In this document: positions 34,636 to 42,621 of the stretch, in pieces
Numbering within the stretch: the first letter of the stretch is position 1
Layout of the letters: the number at the start of each line of letters is the position of its first letter
Assembly (NCBI RefSeq): GCF_041199995.1
Contig: NZ_CP165646.1
Location: forward strand, 248,001 to 312,000
Source of the DNA: Leptotrichia sp. HSP-342
GTDB lineage: Bacteria > Fusobacteriota > Fusobacteriia > Fusobacteriales > Leptotrichiaceae
DNA length: 64,000 bases
Direction: 5' to 3'
Made by a program: the position numbers and the translations under genes
The notes under the pieces: generated by a model
Seen by the model: only the letters and a program-made list of their open reading frames with translations
The model's database searches: none
What the model was told of the DNA's origin: nothing

Positions 34636-35526
34636 TTAAAAATCTTTTGCATTTAACCACTTCAAAATTTCATCATAAATTTCATGTTTATTTGTTTCAT
34701 TGAGCGATTCATGCCGTCCGTTTTTATTTTCAAGAATATTTATTCTTCTTTTTTTCTTTCTTAATATATTAAAAATTTTACTGATATATGGAATGTCAAT
34801 TACTTTGTCATTAGTTCCATAAACAGCCAATATTTTTGCATGTTCATCTAATTTTTTATAATTTTTGTTAATAAATGACATTGTAGAAAAAATTCCAGAA
34901 AAAAACTTTGGTGTAACAGGATAGCCGCAAAGTTCGTCATCTTCATATTTTTTATTTTCAGCCTCATCTCTTGTTAACCAGTCAAATTTAGTTGTATTTG
35001 GCTCAAATGCTGAATTCCATTTTTCAAAAATTTTGTTAAATGCAGAAACTTTTCTGAAAATAATTCTTTCCAAAAGAGTAGCAAGTTTTCCACCGATGAC
35101 TTCTAATTGGCTTTTTAAAGGGAAAGCTGACAAAATAAAGTATTTGTATTTATTTTTTATTCCCCATTGTATTCCAATAAGAGCTCCCATACTATGTCCG
35201 AGAATAGTTGTATTGCTTGGAGTCGCTCCAACTTTACTCAGAATTTTTGTGAAAAAGTTGTCAATATCTTTAAAGGCAGATTTTATACCACCTTTTCCAA
35301 AATCTCCAATTTCACCGTCCTTCAGCTCGCCATGGCCACGAATTTCCATAACAAACACATTATATCCATTAGAAGCCAAAAATTCTGCAAATTCAGCATA
35401 TCTGTCAATAGGCTCTATCATTCCATGAAATATAACAACATTATTTTTATATTTTTCTCTTTTTGATTCAAAAAATAAATAAGGAATTTTTTTATTATCA
35501 AAACTTTCAAAATATTGTTTTTCCAT
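34636..35526 (-). CDS. Alpha/beta hydrolase, monoacylglycerol-lipase/lysophospholipase type
   Basis: A 296-residue hydrolase. The oxyanion region is VVIFHGMIEP, the nucleophile Ser sits in GHSMGALIG, the acid Asp is probably in YGTNDKVID, and the base His is in NGRHESLNE. The lid region (about 150-215) is hydrophobic and basic. The family (Hydrolase_4) cleaves fatty acids from lysophospholipids or monoglycerides. No signal peptide is visible, so it is cytoplasmic. It could feed fatty acids to the acyl-ligase fusion at 9031, but that link is speculation. Confidence 0.8.
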   Translation of the reverse strand: MEKQYFESFDNKKIPYLFFESKREKYKNNVVIFHGMIEPIDRYAEFAEFLASNGYNVFVMEIRGHGELKDGEIGDFGKGGIKSAFKDIDNFFTKILSKVGATPSNTTILGHSMGALIGIQWGIKNKYKYFILSAFPLKSQLEVIGGKLATLLERIIFRKVSAFNKIFEKWNSAFEPNTTKFDWLTRDEAENKKYEDDELCGYPVTPKFFSGIFSTMSFINKNYKKLDEHAKILAVYGTNDKVIDIPYISKIFNILRKKKRRINILENKNGRHESLNETNKHEIYDEILKWLNAKDF

Positions 35527-35684
35527 TATTTTCCTTTCTGAAAAAATATTATCAAATACTCAATCTTTCAATAATTTTAAACAAGTACTTATAATCATTA
35601 TAATATAATATTATTTTTTTTGCAATTACAAATTTTTTTCTTACAGATAAGCAGAAAGTGAAAACATCTTTAGGTGTCAATAAG

Positions 35685-35714
35685 TAAAAACCCACAGATT
35701 ACTATATCTGTGGG
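35685..35714 (-). terminator. Terminator of the 22-codon peptide transcript
   Basis: On the minus strand CCCACAGATATAGTAATCTG then TGGG forms a 9-bp CCCACAGAT/ATCTGTGGG hairpin followed by T5. It ends the peptide mRNA about 27 bases after its stop. Confidence 0.85.
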
Positions 35715-35740
35715 CAAACGGAGATTGGAGGCTAAAATTA

Positions 35741-35809
35741 TTATTTGCTAAAATAGAAATAGAAAATTATGGCTATAATAACAACAAAGATGAAATCTCC
35801 GCTTATCAC
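35741..35809 (-). CDS. 22-residue hydrophobic peptide, candidate type I toxin (locus 1)
   Basis: GTG 35809 opens a 22-codon frame: M-ISGD, then a span of some 16 hydrophobic residues (FIFVVIIAIIFYFYF), then SK. AAGGTGAG lies 5 nt before the start, and a strong terminator follows the stop. In the transcript CGGAGATT inside the first codons can pair perfectly with AATCTCCG just beyond the stop (35719-35726 against 35794-35801). A second short frame, MKVRL then TGA, overlaps the GTG by four bases and could couple translation. Length, span, mRNA folding and the D-x-x-F...Y-x-x-x-S-[KR] pattern match the second locus at 46065. Type I toxins of many bacteria look like this. Confidence 0.6.
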   Translation of the reverse strand: MISGDFIFVVIIAIIFYFYFSK

Positions 35810-35870
35810 AATCTCACCTTCATCCTGTGTCAACTGGACGGTGAAGCTCAAAGTACTATAACATAAAAAA

Positions 35871-35901
35871 AAATACTCTAATCAATTATGAGTAGAGCAT
35901 T
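35871..35901. terminator. Bidirectional hairpin beside peptide locus 1
   Basis: AAATACTCTA pairs with TAGAGCATTT (one mismatch) with T runs on both strands. On the plus strand it could end an RNA antisense to the peptide mRNA 5' region; on the minus strand it isolates the peptide gene from upstream transcription. Confidence 0.5.
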
Positions 35902-36110
35902 TTTTCCACCTTTTTGTTAATACAGAATATTTTTCTCCATTTTTTATATATGTTTATTATATTACATACTATTTTATCAGTCAATCAAATTTCTATTACT
36001 TTTTCAGAAAATGGAAAATATGAAAAATATATGAAAAAAACTATATTAATTATGAAAAATATATGCTAAAATATAAAATATAGAAAAACAAAAATAAGGA
36101 GGAATTTTTA

Positions 36111-37529
36111 ATGAATTATAAAAATTTAGTAAATGGAGAATGGAAAGACTCTAAAAATACAATAACTATTTATTCGCCAATAAATGGGGAAGAACTTGGA
36201 ACTGTACCAGCTATGTCAAGAGAAGAAGTTGATTATGCTATGGAATCTGCTAGAAAGGCTCTACCTGCTTGGAGAGCATTGTCAGCTGTAGAAAGAGCGG
36301 CTTATTTGAATAAGGCTGCAGATATTCTTGAAAGAGATAAAGATAAAATTGGGGAAAACTTGGCAAAAGAAGTGGCAAAAGGAATTAAGGCTGCTATTTC
36401 AGAAGTAGTAAGAACGGCGGATTTGATTAGATATGCTGCAGAAGAAGGACTTAGAATCACAGGTGAATTTGTAAATGGTGGTGGATTTGAAGCTGGAAGC
36501 AAGAGAAAATATGGAGCAGTAAAAAGAGAGCCAGTTGGGGTTGTACTTGCAATCGCACCATTTAACTATCCAGTAAACTTATCAGCGTCTAAAATTGCAC
36601 CAGCATTAATTGGAGGAAATGTAGTAATTTTTAAACCGCCTACACAAGGTTCAATTAGCGGATTGTTATTAACTCAAGTATTTGCAGAAGCTGGAATTCC
36701 AGCGGGAGTATTTAACTCTGTAACTGGAAAAGGTTCTGAAATAGGAGATTATCTGATTGAACATAAAGAAGTTAATTTTATAAACTTTACAGGAAGTACA
36801 CCGATTGGGGAAAAAATTGGAAAACTTGCAGGAATGCGACCAATTATGCTTGAATTAGGTGGAAAAGACGCTGGAATCGTATTGGAAGACGCTGATTTAG
36901 AAAAAGCTGCAAAAGATATCGTAGCAGGAGCATTCAGCTATTCTGGACAAAGATGTACTGCTATCAAAAGAGTGCTTGTAATGGACTCTGTCGCTGATAA
37001 ATTGGCTAGCTTGATAAAAGCAGAAGTTGAAAAACTAACTGTGGGAGATCCTTTTGACAATGCTGACATTACAACAGTAATTGATACTCCATCAGCAGAC
37101 TTTATCGAAGGATTGATAAAAGATGCACAAGAAAAAGGTGCAAAAGCATTGACAACAGTAAAAAGAGAAAAAAACTTAATATGGCCAGTAGTTTTTGACA
37201 ATGTAACAACTGATATGAGAATTGCTTGGGAAGAGCCATTTGGACCAGTATTGCCAATTATCAGAATAAAATCTATAGATGAAGCAGTAGAAATTGCAAA
37301 CAAATCAGAATATGGACTTCAATCAGCAGTATTCACAAAAAATTTCCCATTGGCATTTGAAATTGCTGAAAAACTAGAAGTAGGAACAGTTCACATAAAT
37401 AACAAGACTCAAAGAGGGCCTGACAGCTTCCCATTCTTAGGAATCAAAGGTTCAGGAGCAGGAGTTCAAGGAATAAAATATAGCATAGAAAGCATGACAA
37501 GAGTTAAATCTATTGTATTTGATATATAG
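36111..37529 (+). CDS. gapN: NADP-dependent non-phosphorylating glyceraldehyde-3-phosphate dehydrogenase
   Basis: A 472-residue aldehyde-dehydrogenase-fold enzyme that oxidises glyceraldehyde 3-phosphate directly to 3-phosphoglycerate, yielding NADPH. The cofactor-side motif is IAPFNYPVNL, the general base Glu lies in LELGGKDAGI and the catalytic Cys in YSGQRCTAIKRVLV. The C-terminal part, TVHINNKTQRGPDSFPFLG, and the length are those of streptococcal GapN. AAGGAGG lies 8 nt before ATG. In a fermenter lacking the oxidative pentose-phosphate branch, this is a main NADPH source. Confidence 0.93.
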   Translation: MNYKNLVNGEWKDSKNTITIYSPINGEELGTVPAMSREEVDYAMESARKALPAWRALSAVERAAYLNKAADILERDKDKIGENLAKEVAKGIKAAISEVVRTADLIRYAAEEGLRITGEFVNGGGFEAGSKRKYGAVKREPVGVVLAIAPFNYPVNLSASKIAPALIGGNVVIFKPPTQGSISGLLLTQVFAEAGIPAGVFNSVTGKGSEIGDYLIEHKEVNFINFTGSTPIGEKIGKLAGMRPIMLELGGKDAGIVLEDADLEKAAKDIVAGAFSYSGQRCTAIKRVLVMDSVADKLASLIKAEVEKLTVGDPFDNADITTVIDTPSADFIEGLIKDAQEKGAKALTTVKREKNLIWPVVFDNVTTDMRIAWEEPFGPVLPIIRIKSIDEAVEIANKSEYGLQSAVFTKNFPLAFEIAEKLEVGTVHINNKTQRGPDSFPFLGIKGSGAGVQGIKYSIESMTRVKSIVFDI

Positions 37530-37538
37530 GAATTTGAG

Positions 37539-37569
37539 AGATGTTTTCTTTTGGGAGAACATCTTTTTT
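37539..37569 (+). terminator. Terminator after gapN
   Basis: AGATGTTTTC pairs with GAGAACATCT, followed by T6. Confidence 0.85.
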
Positions 37570-37619
37570 GAATTTTTATTTTTAATCTTAAATAAAAAGC
37601 TATTTTACGGAGGTTTCCT

Positions 37620-37778
37620 ATGAAAAAAATAACGATGTACACAGTATTAGCTTTGTCGGCACTGTCATCTGCAAGTTGTTCATATTTTAAAGTTGACAAA
37701 AACGCAGGGGAAAAATCAGGAAATATATGTACTTATTCAGCAAAGGGAGAATTTATAGGTTGTAAGCCTATAAAATAG
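37620..37778 (+). CDS. Small lipoprotein (52 aa), unknown function
   Basis: ATG 37620 follows ACGGAGG. The product opens MKKITMYTVLALSALSSAS with lipobox LSSASC, so acylation at Cys21 is likely. The mature 32 residues include two more cysteines (NICTYS, FIGCKP) that could form a disulfide and a KVDKNAGEKSG stretch. It is 41 bases upstream of the acid phosphatase gene and likely shares its transcript. No family recognised; too short for most gene finders. Confidence 0.6.
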   Translation: MKKITMYTVLALSALSSASCSYFKVDKNAGEKSGNICTYSAKGEFIGCKPIK

Positions 37779-37819
37779 CAAAATTTTGTTAGCCGAAAAA
37801 ATATATAGGAGGAAATGTT

Positions 37820-38542
37820 ATGAAAAAAGCATTATTATTTTTATTTGCTGCATCTGTAGTATTTGCAGCAGGACCAAAGGTTCCTTATACTCATGAGGGA
37901 TTTTATTCAACAGATAAAGTTCAAAAGGCTGTTCATTTTGTATCTGTTGATGATATTAAGAAGAGTCTAGAGGGAAAAGGACCAATTAATGTAAGTTTTG
38001 ACATTGATGACACATTGCTTCATTCAAGCGGATACTTTATCTATGGGCAACATTATTTCCAAATTCCAGGAGATAAAAGAGGAGCTGTAAGTTACCTTTA
38101 CAACCAAAAATTCTGGGATTATGTAGCTGAAAATGGAGATGAACATTCAATTCCAAAACAATCTGCAAAAGACTTGATAAAAATGCACTTGGAAAGAGGG
38201 GATAACGTATTTTTCATCACAGGAAGAACAAAACATTCAAAAGACAAAAACTATACTTCTACAAAACTTTCCAAAACATTGCAAAGATACTTTGAACTGC
38301 CAAAAGAAGTTTATGTAGAATACACAGCTGACACACCAACAAGTGGCTACAAATATGACAAATCATTCTACATCAAAAAACACAACGTTTCAATCCACTA
38401 CGGTGACAGTGACGATGATATCCTAGCCGCAAGAGAATTAGGAATAAGAGGAATAAGAGTTCAAAGAGCTTACAACTCTACAAATCCACAAAAAATGAAC
38501 GGTGGCTATGGAGAAGAAGTTCTAATAAACTCTGCGTGGTAA
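37820..38542 (+). CDS. aphA: Class B acid phosphatase (AphA type)
   Basis: A 240-residue exported HAD-family phosphatase. The signal peptide is MKKALLFLFAASVVFAAG. Motif I VSFDIDDTLLHSSGYF holds the nucleophile Asp and the acid/base Asp. FFITGRTKHSKD is motif II, Lys at PTSGYKYDKSFYIKK is motif III, and HYGDSDDDILAARE is motif IV. The LHSSGYF extension is specific to class B. These periplasmic enzymes strip phosphate from nucleotides and other monoesters. A GGAGGAAA ribosome-binding site precedes the start. Confidence 0.92.
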   Translation: MKKALLFLFAASVVFAAGPKVPYTHEGFYSTDKVQKAVHFVSVDDIKKSLEGKGPINVSFDIDDTLLHSSGYFIYGQHYFQIPGDKRGAVSYLYNQKFWDYVAENGDEHSIPKQSAKDLIKMHLERGDNVFFITGRTKHSKDKNYTSTKLSKTLQRYFELPKEVYVEYTADTPTSGYKYDKSFYIKKHNVSIHYGDSDDDILAARELGIRGIRVQRAYNSTNPQKMNGGYGEEVLINSAW

Positions 38543-38632
38543 AAATAAAAAAAGTTTATAACAAACATTTGAGGGTGTTTCATAAGTCAAAAATAATTTT
38601 ATTAACATGCAATATTATATATTTTTAAAAAT

Positions 38633-39517
38633 AGATCTATTCGACAACCTTGTATAAAGAACAATACTAGTGATGAAAATGATAAATGATAAATGATGTT
38701 GAAAGAATAAAAAAACTTAAGGAAGAAAACTATCAGGAAATTTTTGGTATTAAAAAGAATACTTTTGATAAAATACTGAAACTTTTGAATGAAGCATATA
38801 GAATTGAACACTTAAGAGGCGGACATCCGTCAAAACTGTCTGTTCTTGACGGGTTTATAATTATGATTTCGTATTAAGAACTATCGAAAATATTGCCTTT
38901 GAATATGGCGTTACAAAAAGTACCATCTGTAAGTGTGTTAAATAAACTGAGAACATACTGATAAAAAGCGGGGAGTTTTCTTTGTCTAAAAAGAGGGAGC
39001 TTGCCAGGGACACTGAGATAGAGGTTGTACTGGTTGACGCTACAGAATGCGAGATTGAGCACCCTAAAAAAATAGCGGAAATATTACTCAAGAAAAAAGA
39101 AAAAGCACATGATAAAAGCTCAGATAGTGGCAGACAAAAAAGATCTAGGGATACTTAATGTCTCATTTTCACATGGAAGCGTTCATGACTTTAAGCTGTT
39201 CTGTAAAAGCCGCGTGCAATTTTTAAAAGATGTCCTTTTAATTGTCGACAAAGGATACATAGGCATAAATAAGATACACAGTAACAGCTTGATACTTAAA
39301 AAATCGACAAAAAGGAACAAATTAACTAAAGAGGATAGAAAATACAATTCAACTATTTCAAAACAGAGAATCTACATGGAGCATGTGAACAGGCATATCA
39401 AGAAATTCAGGATAGTGTCTAAACGTTACAGAAAAAAGAGAAGAAAATTTTCCATGAGATAGATTCTCGTTGATTTGTGCAATTTATAATTTTGAACTAT
39501 AGGTTTCAATCAGGTCT
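38633..39517 (+). mobile_element. IS5-like insertion sequence, decayed full-length copy
   Basis: About 885 bp from AGATCTATTCGACAACC at the left to GGTTTCAATCAGGTCT at the right, diverged versions of the terminal repeats of the copy at 54727-56702. Transposase pieces are an N-terminal block from 38686 (VERIKKLKEENYQEIFGIKK, LRGGHPSKLSVLDG) and a C-terminal block from 39109 (LGILNVSFSHGSVHDFKLF, IVDKGYIGINKIH), separated by stops and a deletion. Inactive. No target duplication is visible. Confidence 0.8.
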
Positions 39518-39756
39518 ACTAAACTCCATCTAATTAACAGAATGAGTCTATTGATGAAGAGTTATGCTTTTTAGCAGTTCATCTGTAAAATGGAATTATA
39601 GTATCACAAACTCGTCAACTACAGCATTTAGTGTCTTGAATATCCTGTTGTTAGATCTGCTTTTTTTAGTTCAGATTTGTGGTGTAAATATGCTATTATA
39701 ATGTTTCTAAGCATCTTTAAATCTTTTGATTTATGTTATGTCTAATTGGTTCAATA

Positions 39757-40058
39757 TTATACCTCTTTTATTTCATTTGTGCTTAGTAATTCACCTTTTC
39801 CTTCTCTTTCCTTGAACCGTTTCAGAAACTCCTCTTCCTCTTCAAATGTCATATTTTTATGATTTTCACTCTTTGGTCTGTTCACAAACTCCTTGTATTC
39901 TTTGCTCTGAAAAATATGATTATCCATTTGCTCACAACTTTATGATGAACATCTAAAATTTTAGCTATTTCCTTGTTCTTTTTGTCCATATCTCTTATAT
40001 TTTCATTTTTGTTTTTTATTATTTTTCTAATTATTCTTATTTCGTATGTTTTTATCAT
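39757..40058 (-). pseudogene. IS630-type transposase N-terminal (helix-turn-helix) remnant
   Basis: ATG 40058 on the minus strand gives MIKTYEIRIIRKIIKNKNEN, then DVHHKVVSKWI, a helix-turn-helix. A frameshift leads to KSENHKNMTFEEEEEFLKRF and GELLSTNEIKEV. This order matches the first ORF of IS630-group elements. The DDE part is absent: 39518-39756 holds only stop-rich sequence. Different from the IS630 copies at 54.4 and 63.3 kb. Confidence 0.6.
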
Positions 40059-40173
40059 TTTCAGTACTCTATTTATTATATCTCATTATTTTCAGTTAGT
40101 TTAATGGGTTTTAGTATTATTATTTTTTCCATAATATATGGTATCTCAAATTAGAATTTTATCTTAAATTTTT

Positions 40174-40207
40174 ATAAAAAAAGACTGTCTCATAATTATG
40201 AAACAGC
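40174..40207 (-). terminator. Terminator of the DUF333 protein gene
   Basis: On the minus strand CTGTTTCATAATTATGAGAC then AG folds (CTGTTTCAT/ATGAGACAG, one G-U) and runs into T7. Confidence 0.85.
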
Positions 40208-40241
40208 CTTGTCTTTGTTAATAATAAAAAGTTTAAGATTA

Positions 40242-40685
40242 TTAGTTATTTTGTCTGTAATAATCCCATTCATCAATTTGTGTACCATTTCTAAATTTAC
40301 ATACACCTTTTTCGTTACCATTACTGTCTTTAACAGTAATAGACTTTCCACCTTTATCTACACAGAATTTTGCAGCAGGATTTGGTGTTCCTATAACTTG
40401 TTTTTCGAAGTCTCTAGTAGTGTTATTTTGTCTGTAGTATTCCCATTCTTCTACGGCTGTTCCGTCTTTTAGCTTGCAGACTCCATATTCACCTTTTTTA
40501 CCTTTAACATTGATAGATTGTCCACCTTGTTTTTGGCAAAATTCTGAAGCAGGATTTGGTGTACTTACTACAGGCGGTGTAGAATTATTGTTATTGTGAT
40601 TTCTATTTTTTCTCACAGTTCTTGCCATACCAATAACAGATAACATAACCATTATTACAGTTATAACAATTTTTAAATTTTTCAT
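40242..40685 (-). CDS. Exported protein with two DUF333 repeats
   Basis: 147 residues. A signal peptide or anchor (about 1-22) is followed by an Asn-rich linker and two copies of the DUF333 module. Copy 1 is NPASEFCQKQGGQSINVKG ... GVCKLKDGTAVEEWEYYRQ. Copy 2 is NPAAKFCVDKGGKSITVKD ... GVCKFRNGTQIDEWDYYRQ. Each has a conserved Cys pair, likely a disulfide. DUF333 proteins are periplasmic or surface exposed, often called putative hemolysins without evidence. Function unknown. Confidence 0.8.
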   Translation of the reverse strand: MKNLKIVITVIMVMLSVIGMARTVRKNRNHNNNNSTPPVVSTPNPASEFCQKQGGQSINVKGKKGEYGVCKLKDGTAVEEWEYYRQNNTTRDFEKQVIGTPNPAAKFCVDKGGKSITVKDSNGNEKGVCKFRNGTQIDEWDYYRQNN

Positions 40686-40789
40686 TTCTAATTCTCCTTT
40701 TTATTTTAGTATATCAATTGTTTATATCATAAAAAAATTTGTTACTTTTATGATTATTATTATTTTTTACTTAAAAAGTATTTGTTAAA

Positions 40790-42334
40790 TTACTCCCACT
40801 CAATTGTTCCTGGTGGCTTAGAAGAAATATCATACACAATTCTGTTAATCCCGTTCACTTTGTTTATAATCTTATTTGACACTTCTTCTAGGAATTCGTA
40901 AGGCAGTTTTGACCATGTAGCAGTCATGAAGTCGATGGTATTTACTGAACGAATAGCTGCTACGTATTCATAAGTTCTTTGATCGCCCATAACTCCGACA
41001 GTTTTTACAGGTAGTAATGTTACGAATGCCTGATCTACTTTGTCGTAAAGTCCTTGTGCCATTAGTTCTGTGATGAAGATGTCGTCAGCTTCTTGAAGGA
41101 TTTTTACTTTGTCAGGAGTTACTTCTCCGATAACTCTGATTCCAAGTCCTGGGCCTGGGAATGGGTGTCTTTTTATAATTGTGTCAGGTAGTCCAAGTTC
41201 ATGTCCTACTTTTCGTACTTCGTCTTTAAATAGCTCTTTTAAAGGTTCAAGTAATTCAAATTGCAAGTCTTCTGGCAATCCTCCTACGTTATGGTGAGAT
41301 TTTATTGTATGGGAAGGGCCTTTTATAGACTGAGATTCAATTACATCTGGGTAAATTGTTCCTTGTGCTAGGAATTTCGCTCCTTCTTGTCCTTTAAGTT
41401 TTCTAATTTCTTCGTTAAATACTTCGATAAATTCGTTTCCAATGATTTTTCTCTTGGCTTCAGGCTCGTCTACGCCTTTTAATTTATTTAAAAATCTGTC
41501 TTTTGCATCAACGAAAACAATGTTTAAGTCAAAGTGTTTTTTGTAATATTCAAGAACTTTTTTTCCTTCATCTTTTCTTAGAAGACCAGTATCTACAAAC
41601 ATACAAGTAAGCTGGTGCCCGATTGCATTGTTAATCAGAACTGCGGCAACTGATGAATCTACTCCACCAGAAAGGGCAAGCAGTACGTGTTCATCTCCGA
41701 CAGTTTCCTTGATGGATTTTGTTTTTTCAGTAATAAAACTTGAAATTTTCCAGTTTTTTTCGCATTTACAGATGTTAAATACAAAATTTTCCAAAATTTG
41801 TGTTCCACATTCAGAATGGACTACTTCTGGATGGAATTGAAGTGCATAAATTCCATTGTTGTTTGTAATTGCGGCGATTGATGAATCTGTTTTTGCGATA
41901 ATTTCAAATCCTGTTGGCAATTCTGTGATGTGATCGTTGTGGCTCATCCAGATGTTAGAAGATTTTTTTACTCCTGTAAACAAAGGATTATCATTATTTT
42001 CTACTTCTAATACAGCTTTTCCGAACTCTCTTGAATCTGCCTTTTCAACTTTTCCACCGTTTAAGTGTGTGATTAGTTGCATTCCATAGCAAATACCCAA
42101 AATAGGAAGATTTAAGTTAAATACTTCAGGATTTACAGTTGGAGCACCTTTTTCGTAAACTGAAGCAGGACCTCCTGAAAAGATGATACCTTTTACCTTT
42201 TCTTCTCCATTTTTTATTTTTTCAATATCAATTAAAGGTACAATTTCACAATAAACTTCCATTTCCCTAATTCTTCTGGCAATTAATTGGCTGTATTGTG
42301 AACCAAAATCGATGATAATAATTTTTTCTTTCAC
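40790..42334 (-). CDS. guaA: GMP synthase (glutamine-hydrolysing)
   Basis: A 514-residue cytoplasmic enzyme making GMP from XMP, ATP and glutamine. The N-terminal class I amidotransferase has nucleophile Cys in [11 protein letters not shown] and the His/Glu of [11 protein letters not shown]. The ATP-pyrophosphatase domain has the P-loop [12 protein letters not shown], and the C-terminal dimerisation domain ends [13 protein letters not shown], the invariant GuaA terminus. Complete. No purine riboswitch is visible upstream; a perfect 18-bp palindrome lies at 42470. Confidence 0.97.
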   Translation of the reverse strand: MKEKIIIIDFGSQYSQLIARRIREMEVYCEIVPLIDIEKIKNGEEKVKGIIFSGGPASVYEKGAPTVNPEVFNLNLPILGICYGMQLITHLNGGKVEKADSREFGKAVLEVENNDNPLFTGVKKSSNIWMSHNDHITELPTGFEIIAKTDSSIAAITNNNGIYALQFHPEVVHSECGTQILENFVFNICKCEKNWKISSFITEKTKSIKETVGDEHVLLALSGGVDSSVAAVLINNAIGHQLTCMFVDTGLLRKDEGKKVLEYYKKHFDLNIVFVDAKDRFLNKLKGVDEPEAKRKIIGNEFIEVFNEEIRKLKGQEGAKFLAQGTIYPDVIESQSIKGPSHTIKSHHNVGGLPEDLQFELLEPLKELFKDEVRKVGHELGLPDTIIKRHPFPGPGLGIRVIGEVTPDKVKILQEADDIFITELMAQGLYDKVDQAFVTLLPVKTVGVMGDQRTYEYVAAIRSVNTIDFMTATWSKLPYEFLEEVSNKIINKVNGINRIVYDISSKPPGTIEWE

Positions 42335-42469
42335 TTTTCACCTCTATTTATTAAAATTTTTTTATAAAACATAATTTTATGTAAATATTTTAGCATTATT
42401 TTTAAGTTTTTTCTATATATTTTTATAAAATTTAATTTTTAATTTTTTAGTTAAATTATTTTTAGAATG

Positions 42470-42487
42470 TGTCTAAAATTTTAGACA
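42470..42487. promoter_or_regulatory. Perfect 18-bp palindrome upstream of guaA
   Basis: TGTCTAAAATTTTAGACA is fully self-complementary and lies 136 bases before the guaA start and 135 bases after the glycyl radical enzyme stop. It could be a repressor operator or a weak bidirectional hairpin. Confidence 0.4.
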
Positions 42488-42541
42488 AATATTTTTGAGA
42501 TTTAATTTTTTTTCTTTTATTTGCTTATCTTAAAAGATTAT

Positions 42542-42578
42542 AAAAAATACAAGAAGCTAGCAATTTTAGGCTTCTTGT
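42542..42578 (-). terminator. Terminator of the glycyl radical enzyme operon
   Basis: On the minus strand ACAAGAAGC pairs perfectly with GCTTCTTGT, followed by ATTTTTT. Confidence 0.9.
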
Positions 42579-42621
42579 ATAGAGAAAACTTATATATAAA
42601 AATTATCTAAAAGATAAATGT

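Noticed and set aside
40790..42540. Purine riboswitch upstream of guaA
   Set aside because: The leader lacks the conserved junction sequences of purine aptamers; only an AT-rich region and a palindrome are present.
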